From: Streptomyces antibioticus
GTDB lineage: Bacteria; Actinomycetota; Actinomycetes; Streptomycetales; Streptomycetaceae
NCBI RefSeq assembly: GCF_002019855.1
Contig: NZ_CM007717.1
Span: 5,691,798-5,755,797, forward strand
Direction of reading: 5' to 3'
Length of the DNA: 64,000 nucleotides
Made by a program: the position numbers and the translations under genes. Below are positions 49,094 to 56,475 of the stretch, one piece after another. The notes below the pieces were generated by a model. That model did not search any database and was not told the origin of the DNA. It saw nothing but the letters and a program-made list of their open reading frames with translations. Within the stretch, counting starts at the first letter, position 1. Each line of letters begins with the position of its first letter.

Positions 49094-49860
49094 CGGCCGC
49101 TCGCGGAGCCGGACGGGGAGGCGGGCGCGGCCGAACTCTTCGGGCGCGGGGAGCGTTTGGGGTCGCCGGTGCGCAGCATCTCGTCGTGGGTGAGCAGCAT
49201 CGCCCGCTGCTGCGGGTCCCAGGTCCACTGGAGCCGGTACTCGTACCCGGCGACCTCCGAGGGAGCCCGGATGATCACGGACCGCCCGGCCAGCTCGACC
49301 CCGCTCACGGCGTCCTCGTAGGCCATGACCTCGACGAGCCGGTCGCCCCGCGCGGTGTAGACGCGCACGGCGGTCAGATTGCCGGGGAGCTTCCGGAAGC
49401 CCAGGGTCAGATCGTCCCGGCCGTCACCGGTGAGATCGCGGTAGTAGGCCCGCAGCACCGGACACCGCTCCCGCCCCCGGTCCCCGGAGTCCCCCGACCC
49501 GTCCTCGCCGGCGCGTCCGCAGTCGGCCATCCGACGGGCGGTCTCGGCGTACTTTCCGTCGGTGTACTCGTCCGGGTGGGCGGCGATCTCCTTCGCCACC
49601 ACCCGCACCGGGTCCACCGCGCGGATGTCGCCGCCGGGCACGGTGACGCCCTTGATCACCTGGGTGTCGACCTCGCCCAGTTCGAAGGCGGGGCTGGAGG
49701 CGGGGGTCAGTTCCGGCCAGAGCTTGTCGGGGGCGGCGGCGGTCGGGGTGGCGCCCGCGCCCTCCAGCCCGCCGGCGTCACCGCAGGCCGCGGCGGCCGG
49801 GACCAGCAGGGCGACGGCCACTGCGGCGAGGGCGGTACGGACGGGGCGACGGGGTGGCAC
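49090..49860 (-). CDS. Lipoprotein translationally coupled to a histidine kinase
   Basis: A 256-residue lipoprotein. A basic start (MPPRRPVRTAL), hydrophobic stretch and lipobox-like AAAC at Cys26 suggest lipid anchoring. The mature part contains AVDPVRVVAKEIAAHPDEYTDGKYAETARRMADC and a repeat-like beta part (VLRAYYRDLTGDGRDDLTLGF), the latter an FG-GAP/EF-hand-like DxTGDGxxD calcium loop. The C-terminus is Ser/Pro/Arg-rich. The GTG at 49860 starts it. It is likely an accessory to the kinase downstream. Confidence 0.78.
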   Translation of the reverse strand: MPPRRPVRTALAAVAVALLVPAAAACGDAGGLEGAGATPTAAAPDKLWPELTPASSPAFELGEVDTQVIKGVTVPGGDIRAVDPVRVVAKEIAAHPDEYTDGKYAETARRMADCGRAGEDGSGDSGDRGRERCPVLRAYYRDLTGDGRDDLTLGFRKLPGNLTAVRVYTARGDRLVEVMAYEDAVSGVELAGRSVIIRAPSEVAGYEYRLQWTWDPQQRAMLLTHDEMLRTGDPKRSPRPKSSAAPASPSGSASGR

Positions 49861-49966
49861 GGGACTCCTGTGATGCAGGGTGTTGCGGGGCCCCGTACAC
49901 CTTATTCGTAGGGAAGTCCTTTTTGCGTACCGGGCGGGAGCGGGTCGATGAAACGATTGTTCACGG

Positions 49967-50512
49967 TCACTCGGCCAGTTCCTCCAGCAGCCTGGCCGTC
50001 GGCAGTCCCGCCCGCAGGTACGCGACGAACAGCTCGTTGTGCAGGGCCCACGGCGAGCGCCGCGACCGTATCAGCCGGATCGCCTCGTCGGCCGAGTGCC
50101 CCCGGCGGGCCAGGGTGTGCGCCACCACCAGCGCCGACCGGTTGTACCCGCTGTAGCAACGGACCAGGACCGTACGTCCCGCGTCCAGCGCGTCTCCCGC
50201 GGCCTGTGCCAGCCGGATCACCCCGGCGAGCTGGGTGCCGTCCAGCGGACCGTCCGGAATCGGCCACACATGGTGCTCCACACCGGGGTCCGGCCCGTAC
50301 CCGGGCAGCCGCAGCAGCGTCTGGACGAGATCGAACTCGTCCCGCACCACGGCGGACTCCCGCTGCCCGGTCCGGCCGCGGAACTCATGACCGCCCATCC
50401 ACAGACCGGGCACGATCTCGTCCCACGGCCTTCCGGGCGCCGGTACGTCGGGCTGCTTCCTGCGGGTCCGCAACAGCGCCTCCCCAACGCGCTCCCCGAG
50501 GGCCTGCAACAT
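49967..50512 (-). CDS. Dual-specificity / tyrosine phosphatase-like protein
   Basis: A 181-residue phosphatase fold. The start region WDEIVPGLWMGGHEF and VEHHVWPIPDGPL contain the family Asp loop. The P-loop is RCYSGYNRSALVV (Cys119-x5-Arg125), where the usual His before Cys is Arg. It should dephosphorylate a tyrosine, Ser/Thr, or nucleotide/phosphoinositide substrate if active. I chose ATG 50512 because the frame upstream uses codons rare in this genome (GGA, ACA, TTG, AGA), although no ribosome binding site precedes it. It diverges from the NERD-like gene. Confidence 0.78.
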   Translation of the reverse strand: MLQALGERVGEALLRTRRKQPDVPAPGRPWDEIVPGLWMGGHEFRGRTGQRESAVVRDEFDLVQTLLRLPGYGPDPGVEHHVWPIPDGPLDGTQLAGVIRLAQAAGDALDAGRTVLVRCYSGYNRSALVVAHTLARRGHSADEAIRLIRSRRSPWALHNELFVAYLRAGLPTARLLEELAE

Positions 50513-50625
50513 GCGCAACGTGCTCAACGTGCTTCTGGAGGAACTTCCCAACTCCGCGCGGACGTAACCGCCTTCTTGCCCCTGGAGCGCCCCTCCTGTT
50601 CCCATGGTCAAAGGGGTGATGACGC

Positions 50626-51426
50626 ATGAGCGGACTGCGTGTCGTACCGACCTGGCGGCATGGCCGGGAGCGGCTGTACGTCTGTCTCACCGACGGCAGG
50701 AACATCGCCTGGTACGACCGTGAGGCGGCCCGGGTCAATCTGCTCCGCGACGACCGCAGGGAGGACGTCCTCGAAGCCCTGGGCCCCTTCCTGACCGGCC
50801 CCGTCGCGGTGGGCCCGCCCCCGGTGCCGACCCCGGCGGAACTGGCCCGGCTCGCCCTCCCGCCCGACGACGACCTCGCCCCCAACCGCCCCGGCGAGGC
50901 CCTCCTGATCGCCCTGGACCGCGACCCCGGCCCCGCCCACCGCCTGCGCACCGACCCGCGCCGCCGCGCCCTCGCCGCCGAACAGACCGTCGGCGAGGCC
51001 CTGGACGCCCTCGACGGCGCCGGCTGGCACACCCTCCACTCGGTCCCGCTGCCCGGCGGCGACCGCGTCCACCACCTGGCCATCGGCCCCGGCGGCCTCC
51101 TCGCGATCCACACCCTCCAGGCCCGCAGACAACGCGTCCACGTGGCCGACCCCCTGATCACCCTGGGCCGCCACACCCCGGAACCCCTGCTCCGCCACCT
51201 CCGCACCACGGCCGACCGCGCCTCCCACGCCCTGACGGCCGAGGTCCGCCCGGTCCTGGCCCTGGTCTCCCCGACGGAGGTCGTGTTCACCACCGCCCCC
51301 CGGGAGGTCCGCGTCCTCACGGACCTGGACCTTCCGTCCCTGACCCGCCTGGGCGGAGTCCTGAAACCGGCGGACGTGGAGGGGTTGCACGCGATGGCAC
51401 GGGACCGGAGGACGTGGGGCAAGTGA
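50626..51426 (+). CDS. NERD-like (nuclease-related domain) protein, possibly degenerate
   Basis: A 266-residue protein. The centre (LDGAGWHTLHSVPLPGGDRVHHLAIGPGGLLAIHTLQAR) resembles the NERD nuclease fold, where a hydrophobic strand is followed by an aspartate and a Glu-x-Lys. The typical Glu-x-Lys is replaced here by HTLQARR, so catalysis is doubtful. A separate N-terminal module (GLRVVPTWRHGRERLYVCLTDGRNIAWYDREAARVNLL) is not recognised. ATG 50626 is the start. The similarity is judged by pattern only. Confidence 0.65.
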   Translation: MSGLRVVPTWRHGRERLYVCLTDGRNIAWYDREAARVNLLRDDRREDVLEALGPFLTGPVAVGPPPVPTPAELARLALPPDDDLAPNRPGEALLIALDRDPGPAHRLRTDPRRRALAAEQTVGEALDALDGAGWHTLHSVPLPGGDRVHHLAIGPGGLLAIHTLQARRQRVHVADPLITLGRHTPEPLLRHLRTTADRASHALTAEVRPVLALVSPTEVVFTTAPREVRVLTDLDLPSLTRLGGVLKPADVEGLHAMARDRRTWGK

Positions 51427-51431
51427 GCCAA

Positions 51432-51540
51432 GCAGCCCGTCCGGCGTTTGAGGACGAGGCCCGTTCAGGGCCGAAGCGGGGGCCCGGGGGCGGCAGCCCC
51501 CGAAGCACGGGGTCGAAGGGGCGGCGCCCCTGGAGGACGG
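51432..51540 (+). repeat. Streptomyces-type intergenic repeat with nested hairpins
   Basis: The stretch CCGTCCGGCGTTTGAGGACG (about 51438-51457) begins a module I recall being widely repeated between Streptomyces genes. It continues with three inverted repeats: GGCCC-GTTCA-GGGCC, GGGGGC-GGCA-GCCCCC, and GGGGC-GGC-GCCCC. It follows the NERD-like gene directly and could terminate transcription there. The module's presence elsewhere in this genome cannot be seen from one window. Confidence 0.65.
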
Positions 51541-51597
51541 GACGGGTAGGGGCGGCGGGGGCGAGAAAAAGGCCCCGCCCGGAAAGAGGCCCCACCC

Positions 51598-52500
51598 TCA
51601 CGGCGCCGGCACCGGCACCGGCGCCGCCCGATCCACATCCAGCAACGGCGCCAACAGATCCCCGTACTCATGCACCCGCCCCACCACATCCCCCGCCCCC
51701 AACACCAGCCTCCCCGGCCCCCGGAACTCGGTCACCTCCGCCACCTCCTCCCACGTCACCGGCGCCGACACGGTCGGCTCCTCCCGAGCCCGCAAGGTGT
51801 ACGGCGTGGCCGTCGTCTTCCGCGCCGCGTTCTGACTCCAGTCGACGAACACCTTCCCCGCCCGCAGACTCCGCGTCATCCGCGACACCACCAGCCCCGC
51901 CAGCGCCCCCTCCGCCTCCACGGCCAGCTCCTTCGCATACTCCGTGACCCGCCCGGACGACGCCCCCCGCACCGCCGCCAGCAGATGCAGCCCCTTCGCC
52001 CCCGACGTCTTCACGTACGCCTCGATCCCGTCGGCCGCCAGCCGCTCCCGCAGCCACAACGCGACCTCGCTGCACTCCACGACCGTCGCCGGCGCCCCTG
52101 GGTCGAGGTCGAAAACAAGCCGGTCGGCCTGCCCGGGATCCTGGATCACCCACTGGGGCGTATGGAACTCGGTGACGAGGTTCGCCGCCCACACCAGCGT
52201 CGCCAGATCCTGCACGAGCACCATCCGGGCCGGCCCCTCCGACCGCGGCACCTCGGCGGTGGTGACCCAGTCGGGCGTCCCGGGCGGCACGTTCTTGGCG
52301 AAGAACACCTGTCCGTCCGGCCCGTCCGGATAGCGCAGGAAGGACAGCGGACGGTCGCGCAGATGGGGGAGCAGGACGTCGGCCACGCTCGCGTAGTAGT
52401 GCAGCACCTCGCCCTTGGTGAAGCCGGTGGCCGGATACAGCACCTTCTCCAGATTGCTGAGCGCGAGCCTCCGCCCCTCCACCTCTGTGATCGGCGTCAT
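51598..52500 (-). CDS. ligD: LigD-type DNA polymerase domain protein (NHEJ primase-polymerase)
   Basis: A 300-residue AEP-family polymerase domain of LigD. VFDLDPG supplies the metal-binding DxD, KTSGAKGLHLLAAV the conserved nucleotide-contact region, and FVDWSQNAARKTTATPYTLRAREEP the C-terminal signature. It lacks the ligase and phosphoesterase domains, as is usual in Streptomyces where ligase is encoded separately. It fills in or extends DNA ends in non-homologous end joining. The ATG at 52500 diverges from ku across 85 bp, implying shared control. Confidence 0.93.
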   Translation of the reverse strand: MTPITEVEGRRLALSNLEKVLYPATGFTKGEVLHYYASVADVLLPHLRDRPLSFLRYPDGPDGQVFFAKNVPPGTPDWVTTAEVPRSEGPARMVLVQDLATLVWAANLVTEFHTPQWVIQDPGQADRLVFDLDPGAPATVVECSEVALWLRERLAADGIEAYVKTSGAKGLHLLAAVRGASSGRVTEYAKELAVEAEGALAGLVVSRMTRSLRAGKVFVDWSQNAARKTTATPYTLRAREEPTVSAPVTWEEVAEVTEFRGPGRLVLGAGDVVGRVHEYGDLLAPLLDVDRAAPVPVPAP

Positions 52501-52585
52501 ACCATGAGAATCACATGAAACCGGTACATGACGCCCGACGTGTTCTCGTCGACCGGACAGCCGCCCGCACAGGAGGAAGCCGCAC

Positions 52586-53638
52586 GTGCGATCCATTTGG
52601 AACGGCGCCATCTCCTTCGGCCTCGTCAGCATCCCGATCAAGCTGGTGAACGCCACCGAGAACCACACGATCTCCTTCCGCCAGATCCACACCGAGGACG
52701 GCGGCCGCATCCGCTACCGCAAGGTGTGCGAGCTGGAGGACCGCGAGGTCAGCTCCGCGGAGATCGGCAAGGGGTGGGAGGACGCCGACGGCTCGATCAT
52801 CCCGATCACCGAGGAGGACCTGTCCCATCTGCCGATCCCCACCGCGAAGACGATCGAGATCGTCGCCTTCGTGCCGGCCGAGCGGATCGACCCGCTCCAG
52901 ATGGACGCCGCGTACTACCTCCAGGCGGGCGGCGCCCCCGCGGCGAAGCCGTACACCCTGCTCCGGGAGGCGCTGAAGCGCAGCAACAAGGTCGCCATCG
53001 CGAAGTACGCCCTGCGCGGCCGGGAGCGGCTCGGCATGCTGCGGGTGGTCGGCGACGCGATCGCCATGCACGGCCTGCTCTGGCCCGACGAGGTCCGTGC
53101 CCCCGAGGGCGTCGCCCCGGACGCCTCGGTGACCGTACGCGACAAGGAACTCGACCTGGCGGACGCCCTGATGGACACCCTCGGCGAGGTCGACCTGGAC
53201 GACCTGCACGACGAGTACCGCGAGGCGGTCGAGGAACTCGTCGCCGCGAAGGCGGCCGGCGAGGAACCCCCGGAGGCCCCGGCGCCCCCGTCCGGCGGCA
53301 AGGTCCTGGACCTGATGGCGGCGCTGGAGAGCAGTGTGCGGGCGGCGAAGGAGTCGCGCGGCGAGGAGCCCTCCAAGGACAAGGAGGCGGAGGTCAGATC
53401 CCTCCCGCAGCGCAAGCAGTCGTCCCGCGCGACCCCCAAGCAGACGGACACCAAGAAGTCGACCTCCGCCGGCACTCAGCCCCGCAAGACGACGGCGAAG
53501 AGCACCTCCGCCACGAAGAAGACGACGGCGAAGACGGCGGCGAAGAAGACGACGGCGGCGAAGAAGACGACCGCGAAGCAGGCGACGGCGAAAAAGACGA
53601 CGGCGAAGAAGGCGACGGCCCGCAAACGCACGGCATGA
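52586..53638 (+). CDS. ku: Non-homologous end-joining protein Ku with a long Lys/Thr/Ala tail
   Basis: A 350-residue Ku. The core (~1-255) reads RSIWNGAISFGLVSIPIKLVNATENHTISFRQIH... and is typical of bacterial Ku, which forms a homodimeric ring on DNA ends and recruits LigD. From about residue 265 a tail of ~85 residues consists mostly of Lys, Thr and Ala (KKTTAKTAAKKTTAAKK), strongly positive and probably a DNA-bridging extension. GTG 52586 follows GGAGGAAG. The gene is divergent from the polymerase gene. Confidence 0.95.
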   Translation: MRSIWNGAISFGLVSIPIKLVNATENHTISFRQIHTEDGGRIRYRKVCELEDREVSSAEIGKGWEDADGSIIPITEEDLSHLPIPTAKTIEIVAFVPAERIDPLQMDAAYYLQAGGAPAAKPYTLLREALKRSNKVAIAKYALRGRERLGMLRVVGDAIAMHGLLWPDEVRAPEGVAPDASVTVRDKELDLADALMDTLGEVDLDDLHDEYREAVEELVAAKAAGEEPPEAPAPPSGGKVLDLMAALESSVRAAKESRGEEPSKDKEAEVRSLPQRKQSSRATPKQTDTKKSTSAGTQPRKTTAKSTSATKKTTAKTAAKKTTAAKKTTAKQATAKKTTAKKATARKRTA

Positions 53639-53674
53639 CCCAGAACGCGATCGCGGCCCGCGCGCGGGGGCGCG

Positions 53675-55015
53675 TCACACGGCCCCCACCCGCGCCGCCC
53701 TCCCCCCGCTCTTCTCGTCGCCCCGCTCCTGACGGCACCCGCCCGGATCCGCCACGAGCGCGACCCCCACGGCCAGCCCCACGGCGGCCGCCCCGGGGAA
53801 CCGCCCCTCGTACGCGAACCCGTGCCCGGCGAAGTACGCCAACGCCCAGGCGCTGACCACGACCCCCGCCCACACCCGCCAGGCACCGGGCCCCCGCACC
53901 CCCGCACCGGGCCGAACGCGCGCCGCGGTGAGCGCCAGCCGCCGTTCCAGCGGCCGCAGCGCCCGCACGAGCAACCCCAGCACCAGCCCCAGCAGCACCA
54001 GCCAGGGCACCCGCAGCAGCCACCACCCCGTCGAGCCGTACGGCGGCTGCGGCGCGAGCCCGGTGAGATAGAACGCGGCGGCGACGACGAGCACGGGCAG
54101 CATGTGCCACAGGTACAGCGTCATGCTGACGGCCCCCAGCCCCCGTACGGCCCGGCCGACCCCGGCCCGCCCGACCACCCGCCGTACGAGGGGCGCGACG
54201 AGCAGTGCCAGCCCCACCTGGGCGACGGCCCAGGCCAGCATGGCCGCCGACGGGGGAGTGGTGTTGCTCAACTCCTCACCGCTCACCAGGATCAGACTGA
54301 CGGGAAACGGCCCGACCCCGACGAGCAGGGCGAACGCCACGCCACCCCCGGCCACCATCCCGGCCGGCACCACCGGCCCCCGCCCGACCAGCCGATCCCG
54401 CCAGCAGAACCCCAGTTGATAGACGACCCCCCACACCAACAAGTAGTTGACCGCCCCGACAACTCCCGCCCCCGCACCGGAAGTCGCCGCGACCAGCCAA
54501 CTCACCCCCAGTGCGCCCACCCCGCCCACGACCGGCACGACGAGCCCACCCCGGCGGTGCAGCGCGTACAGCACGGGCGTCAGCGCACTGAGCAGCAAGT
54601 AGACCGGCAGAAACCAGAACTGCATGGCCATGGCCCACCCCACGAGCGCGATCGTCCCGGGGTCCACGCCGACCGCCAGACAGATCCCGAGGGCGGCGAG
54701 CACCAGCCCGCTGTACACGGCCGTGGGCAGCAGCAGCCGTATCGCCCGCTGCCCCACCCACCCGGCGGCCGTCCCGCCGGCGGCCCGCGCCCGCTCCCAG
54801 GACCCGCCTGCCGCGTACCCGCCCGCGAGGAAGAACAGCGGCATGATCTGAAACCCGAGCGTCAGCCACTGCGTCCAGGGCACGGCCACCAGCAGCTCCG
54901 GCGCACGGATCGTCCCGTCCGGCAGCCGCACCAGCCCGGTGATCAGCCAGTGCCCCGCGACGACGAGCAGGATCGCCCAGGCCCGCAGAAAGTCGACGTA
55001 CCGGTCCCGATTCAT
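53675..55015 (-). CDS. Acyltransferase 3 family membrane protein
   Basis: A 446-residue membrane protein with about 10-11 helices. It starts MNRDRYVDFLRAWAILLVVAGHWLI, with the catalytic-type His in helix 1, and continues GFQIMPLFFLAGGYAAGGS and ALTPVLYALHRRG. It matches acyltransferase 3 (OafA-like), which transfers acyl groups to cell-surface sugars or other acceptors. The donor/acceptor are unknown. The ATG is at 55015. Convergent with ku, 36 bp apart. Confidence 0.88.
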   Translation of the reverse strand: MNRDRYVDFLRAWAILLVVAGHWLITGLVRLPDGTIRAPELLVAVPWTQWLTLGFQIMPLFFLAGGYAAGGSWERARAAGGTAAGWVGQRAIRLLLPTAVYSGLVLAALGICLAVGVDPGTIALVGWAMAMQFWFLPVYLLLSALTPVLYALHRRGGLVVPVVGGVGALGVSWLVAATSGAGAGVVGAVNYLLVWGVVYQLGFCWRDRLVGRGPVVPAGMVAGGGVAFALLVGVGPFPVSLILVSGEELSNTTPPSAAMLAWAVAQVGLALLVAPLVRRVVGRAGVGRAVRGLGAVSMTLYLWHMLPVLVVAAAFYLTGLAPQPPYGSTGWWLLRVPWLVLLGLVLGLLVRALRPLERRLALTAARVRPGAGVRGPGAWRVWAGVVVSAWALAYFAGHGFAYEGRFPGAAAVGLAVGVALVADPGGCRQERGDEKSGGRAARVGAV

Positions 55016-55227
55016 GCCCGCAGCCTTACCGTCTCCCCCACTCCTCCACGCCCCCACCGCCTTGTCGCAACCAACTCGTGCCCGTTACGACACCGACCGC
55101 TCGGCGCCGGCGCGTGCGTGGACCCGACACCTGCCGGGTACATCACGCCCACGGCACACCCCCACGGCATACCCACCGGATACCGGCCACCCCAGGCGAG
55201 CACGCACATCCGAGGCCAGGAGGAACC

Positions 55228-56475
55228 ATGCCCGAGCCGCACGTCATGGACCACGCGAGCCAGTCGCCCCACCCGGACCCCGTAACGGCGATCCTCCTGC
55301 GCAACCGCCCCGAACTCCTCGCCGCGCTGGAGTCCGTGACCACGAGGGCGGCCGCCACCGCCGAGTTCGACAGCGCCCTCGCCGCACTGCGCGGCGCCCG
55401 CGCCGAGACGGACACCCACCGCCCGCGCACGATCACGGAACTGGGCGTCTTCCTCCCCTCCAACAACATCCTCTACTCGTACGTCCTGTTCGGCCTGATC
55501 CCGAGCGGCTTCGCGGGGCACATCGTGATGCGGCCGTCCCGCAGGGTGGGGGAGGAGTCGCGGCGGATCCACCGCATCATCACCTCCGACCCGGCCTTCC
55601 GGGCCATCCACCCCACGGACATCGAGCTGACGGACATGACGCAACGTCAGTTCATAGCCAGGTGCGCCCAGACGGAGGCCGTGGTCTTCAACGGCCGCCC
55701 GGAGAACGCCCGAGAGGTCGGCGCGTCCCTCCCGCACCGCACCCTCCTCCTGGCCTTCGGCTCGGGCCCGAACCCGATCGTCGTGGGCCCGGAGGCCGAA
55801 CTCGCTACCACCGCAAGGGACATAGTCCGCACCCGCACCCACAACTCCGGCCAGGACTGCCTCTGCCCGGACGTCGTCTTCGCGCACGACTCCATCGCGG
55901 ACGACCTGGTGACGGCCCTGCGCGAAGCGCTCCGCTCGACAGCCGTGGGCCCTCTGTCCGACCCGGCCACGACCGTCGGCCCCCTGTGCTACCCGGACGC
56001 CGTACGGCAGGCGGCGACCTTCCTCGACGCCCACCGCGACCACATCAGGGAGGGCGGCCGCGTCGACCACCGCACCGGCCTGGTCACGCCCACCCTCCTG
56101 GACCTGACCTGGGACGACTCCTTCTTACCCCCGGAGTTCTTCGCCCCGGTCGTCTGCGTGATGCGCTACGGCACCGCCACGGACGTGTCCCGCTGGCTGC
56201 ACACCCCGACGGAACGGCGCAGAGGCATGTACGTCTCGGTGTACGGCGAGCCGAAGCTCCACCCGCCGACGACCACATCGGGAACGCCCCGGATAGCCAC
56301 CGCCGTGTCCCTGGACTCCCGCACCGCCCTGGACGCGGAGAACGGCAACGAACCCCTCGGCGGCTACGGCCCGGACGCCGGCCACGTCCGCGCCCACGGC
56401 ACCGTCACGGCACGCCCGCTGCTCCTTTCGGCCGAACTGGGCGGGCCCGGCACGGAGAAGGGGGCCGAGGCATGA
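55228..56475 (+). CDS. Aldehyde-dehydrogenase-like enzyme with a TTA codon and no canonical Glu base
   Basis: A 415-residue ALDH-superfamily protein, shorter than the usual ~480. The nucleophile is Cys211 in NSGQDCLCPD. The segment where the general base Glu normally lies (ELGGKNP) reads AFGSGPNPIVV, so that Glu is absent, as in CoA-acylating relatives. FFAPVVCVMRY and GGYGPDAGHVRAH are conserved late motifs. ATG 55228 follows AGGAGGA. Codon 300 is TTA (56125-56127), the rare leucine codon read by bldA tRNA, implying developmental control. It overlaps the ThDP enzyme gene (ATGA), so the two likely act together. Confidence 0.85.
   Translation: MPEPHVMDHASQSPHPDPVTAILLRNRPELLAALESVTTRAAATAEFDSALAALRGARAETDTHRPRTITELGVFLPSNNILYSYVLFGLIPSGFAGHIVMRPSRRVGEESRRIHRIITSDPAFRAIHPTDIELTDMTQRQFIARCAQTEAVVFNGRPENAREVGASLPHRTLLLAFGSGPNPIVVGPEAELATTARDIVRTRTHNSGQDCLCPDVVFAHDSIADDLVTALREALRSTAVGPLSDPATTVGPLCYPDAVRQAATFLDAHRDHIREGGRVDHRTGLVTPTLLDLTWDDSFLPPEFFAPVVCVMRYGTATDVSRWLHTPTERRRGMYVSVYGEPKLHPPTTTSGTPRIATAVSLDSRTALDAENGNEPLGGYGPDAGHVRAHGTVTARPLLLSAELGGPGTEKGAEA

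Noticed and set aside
50513..50611. Longer N-terminus for the phosphatase-like gene (ATG 50605 or TTG 50611)
   Set aside because: Codons there are atypical for this genome (AGA, TTG, ACA, GGA) and no family similarity extends that far.
53470..53630. A/G-rich simple repeat after ku
   Set aside because: It is the coding sequence for the Lys/Thr/Ala tail of Ku and stays in frame.
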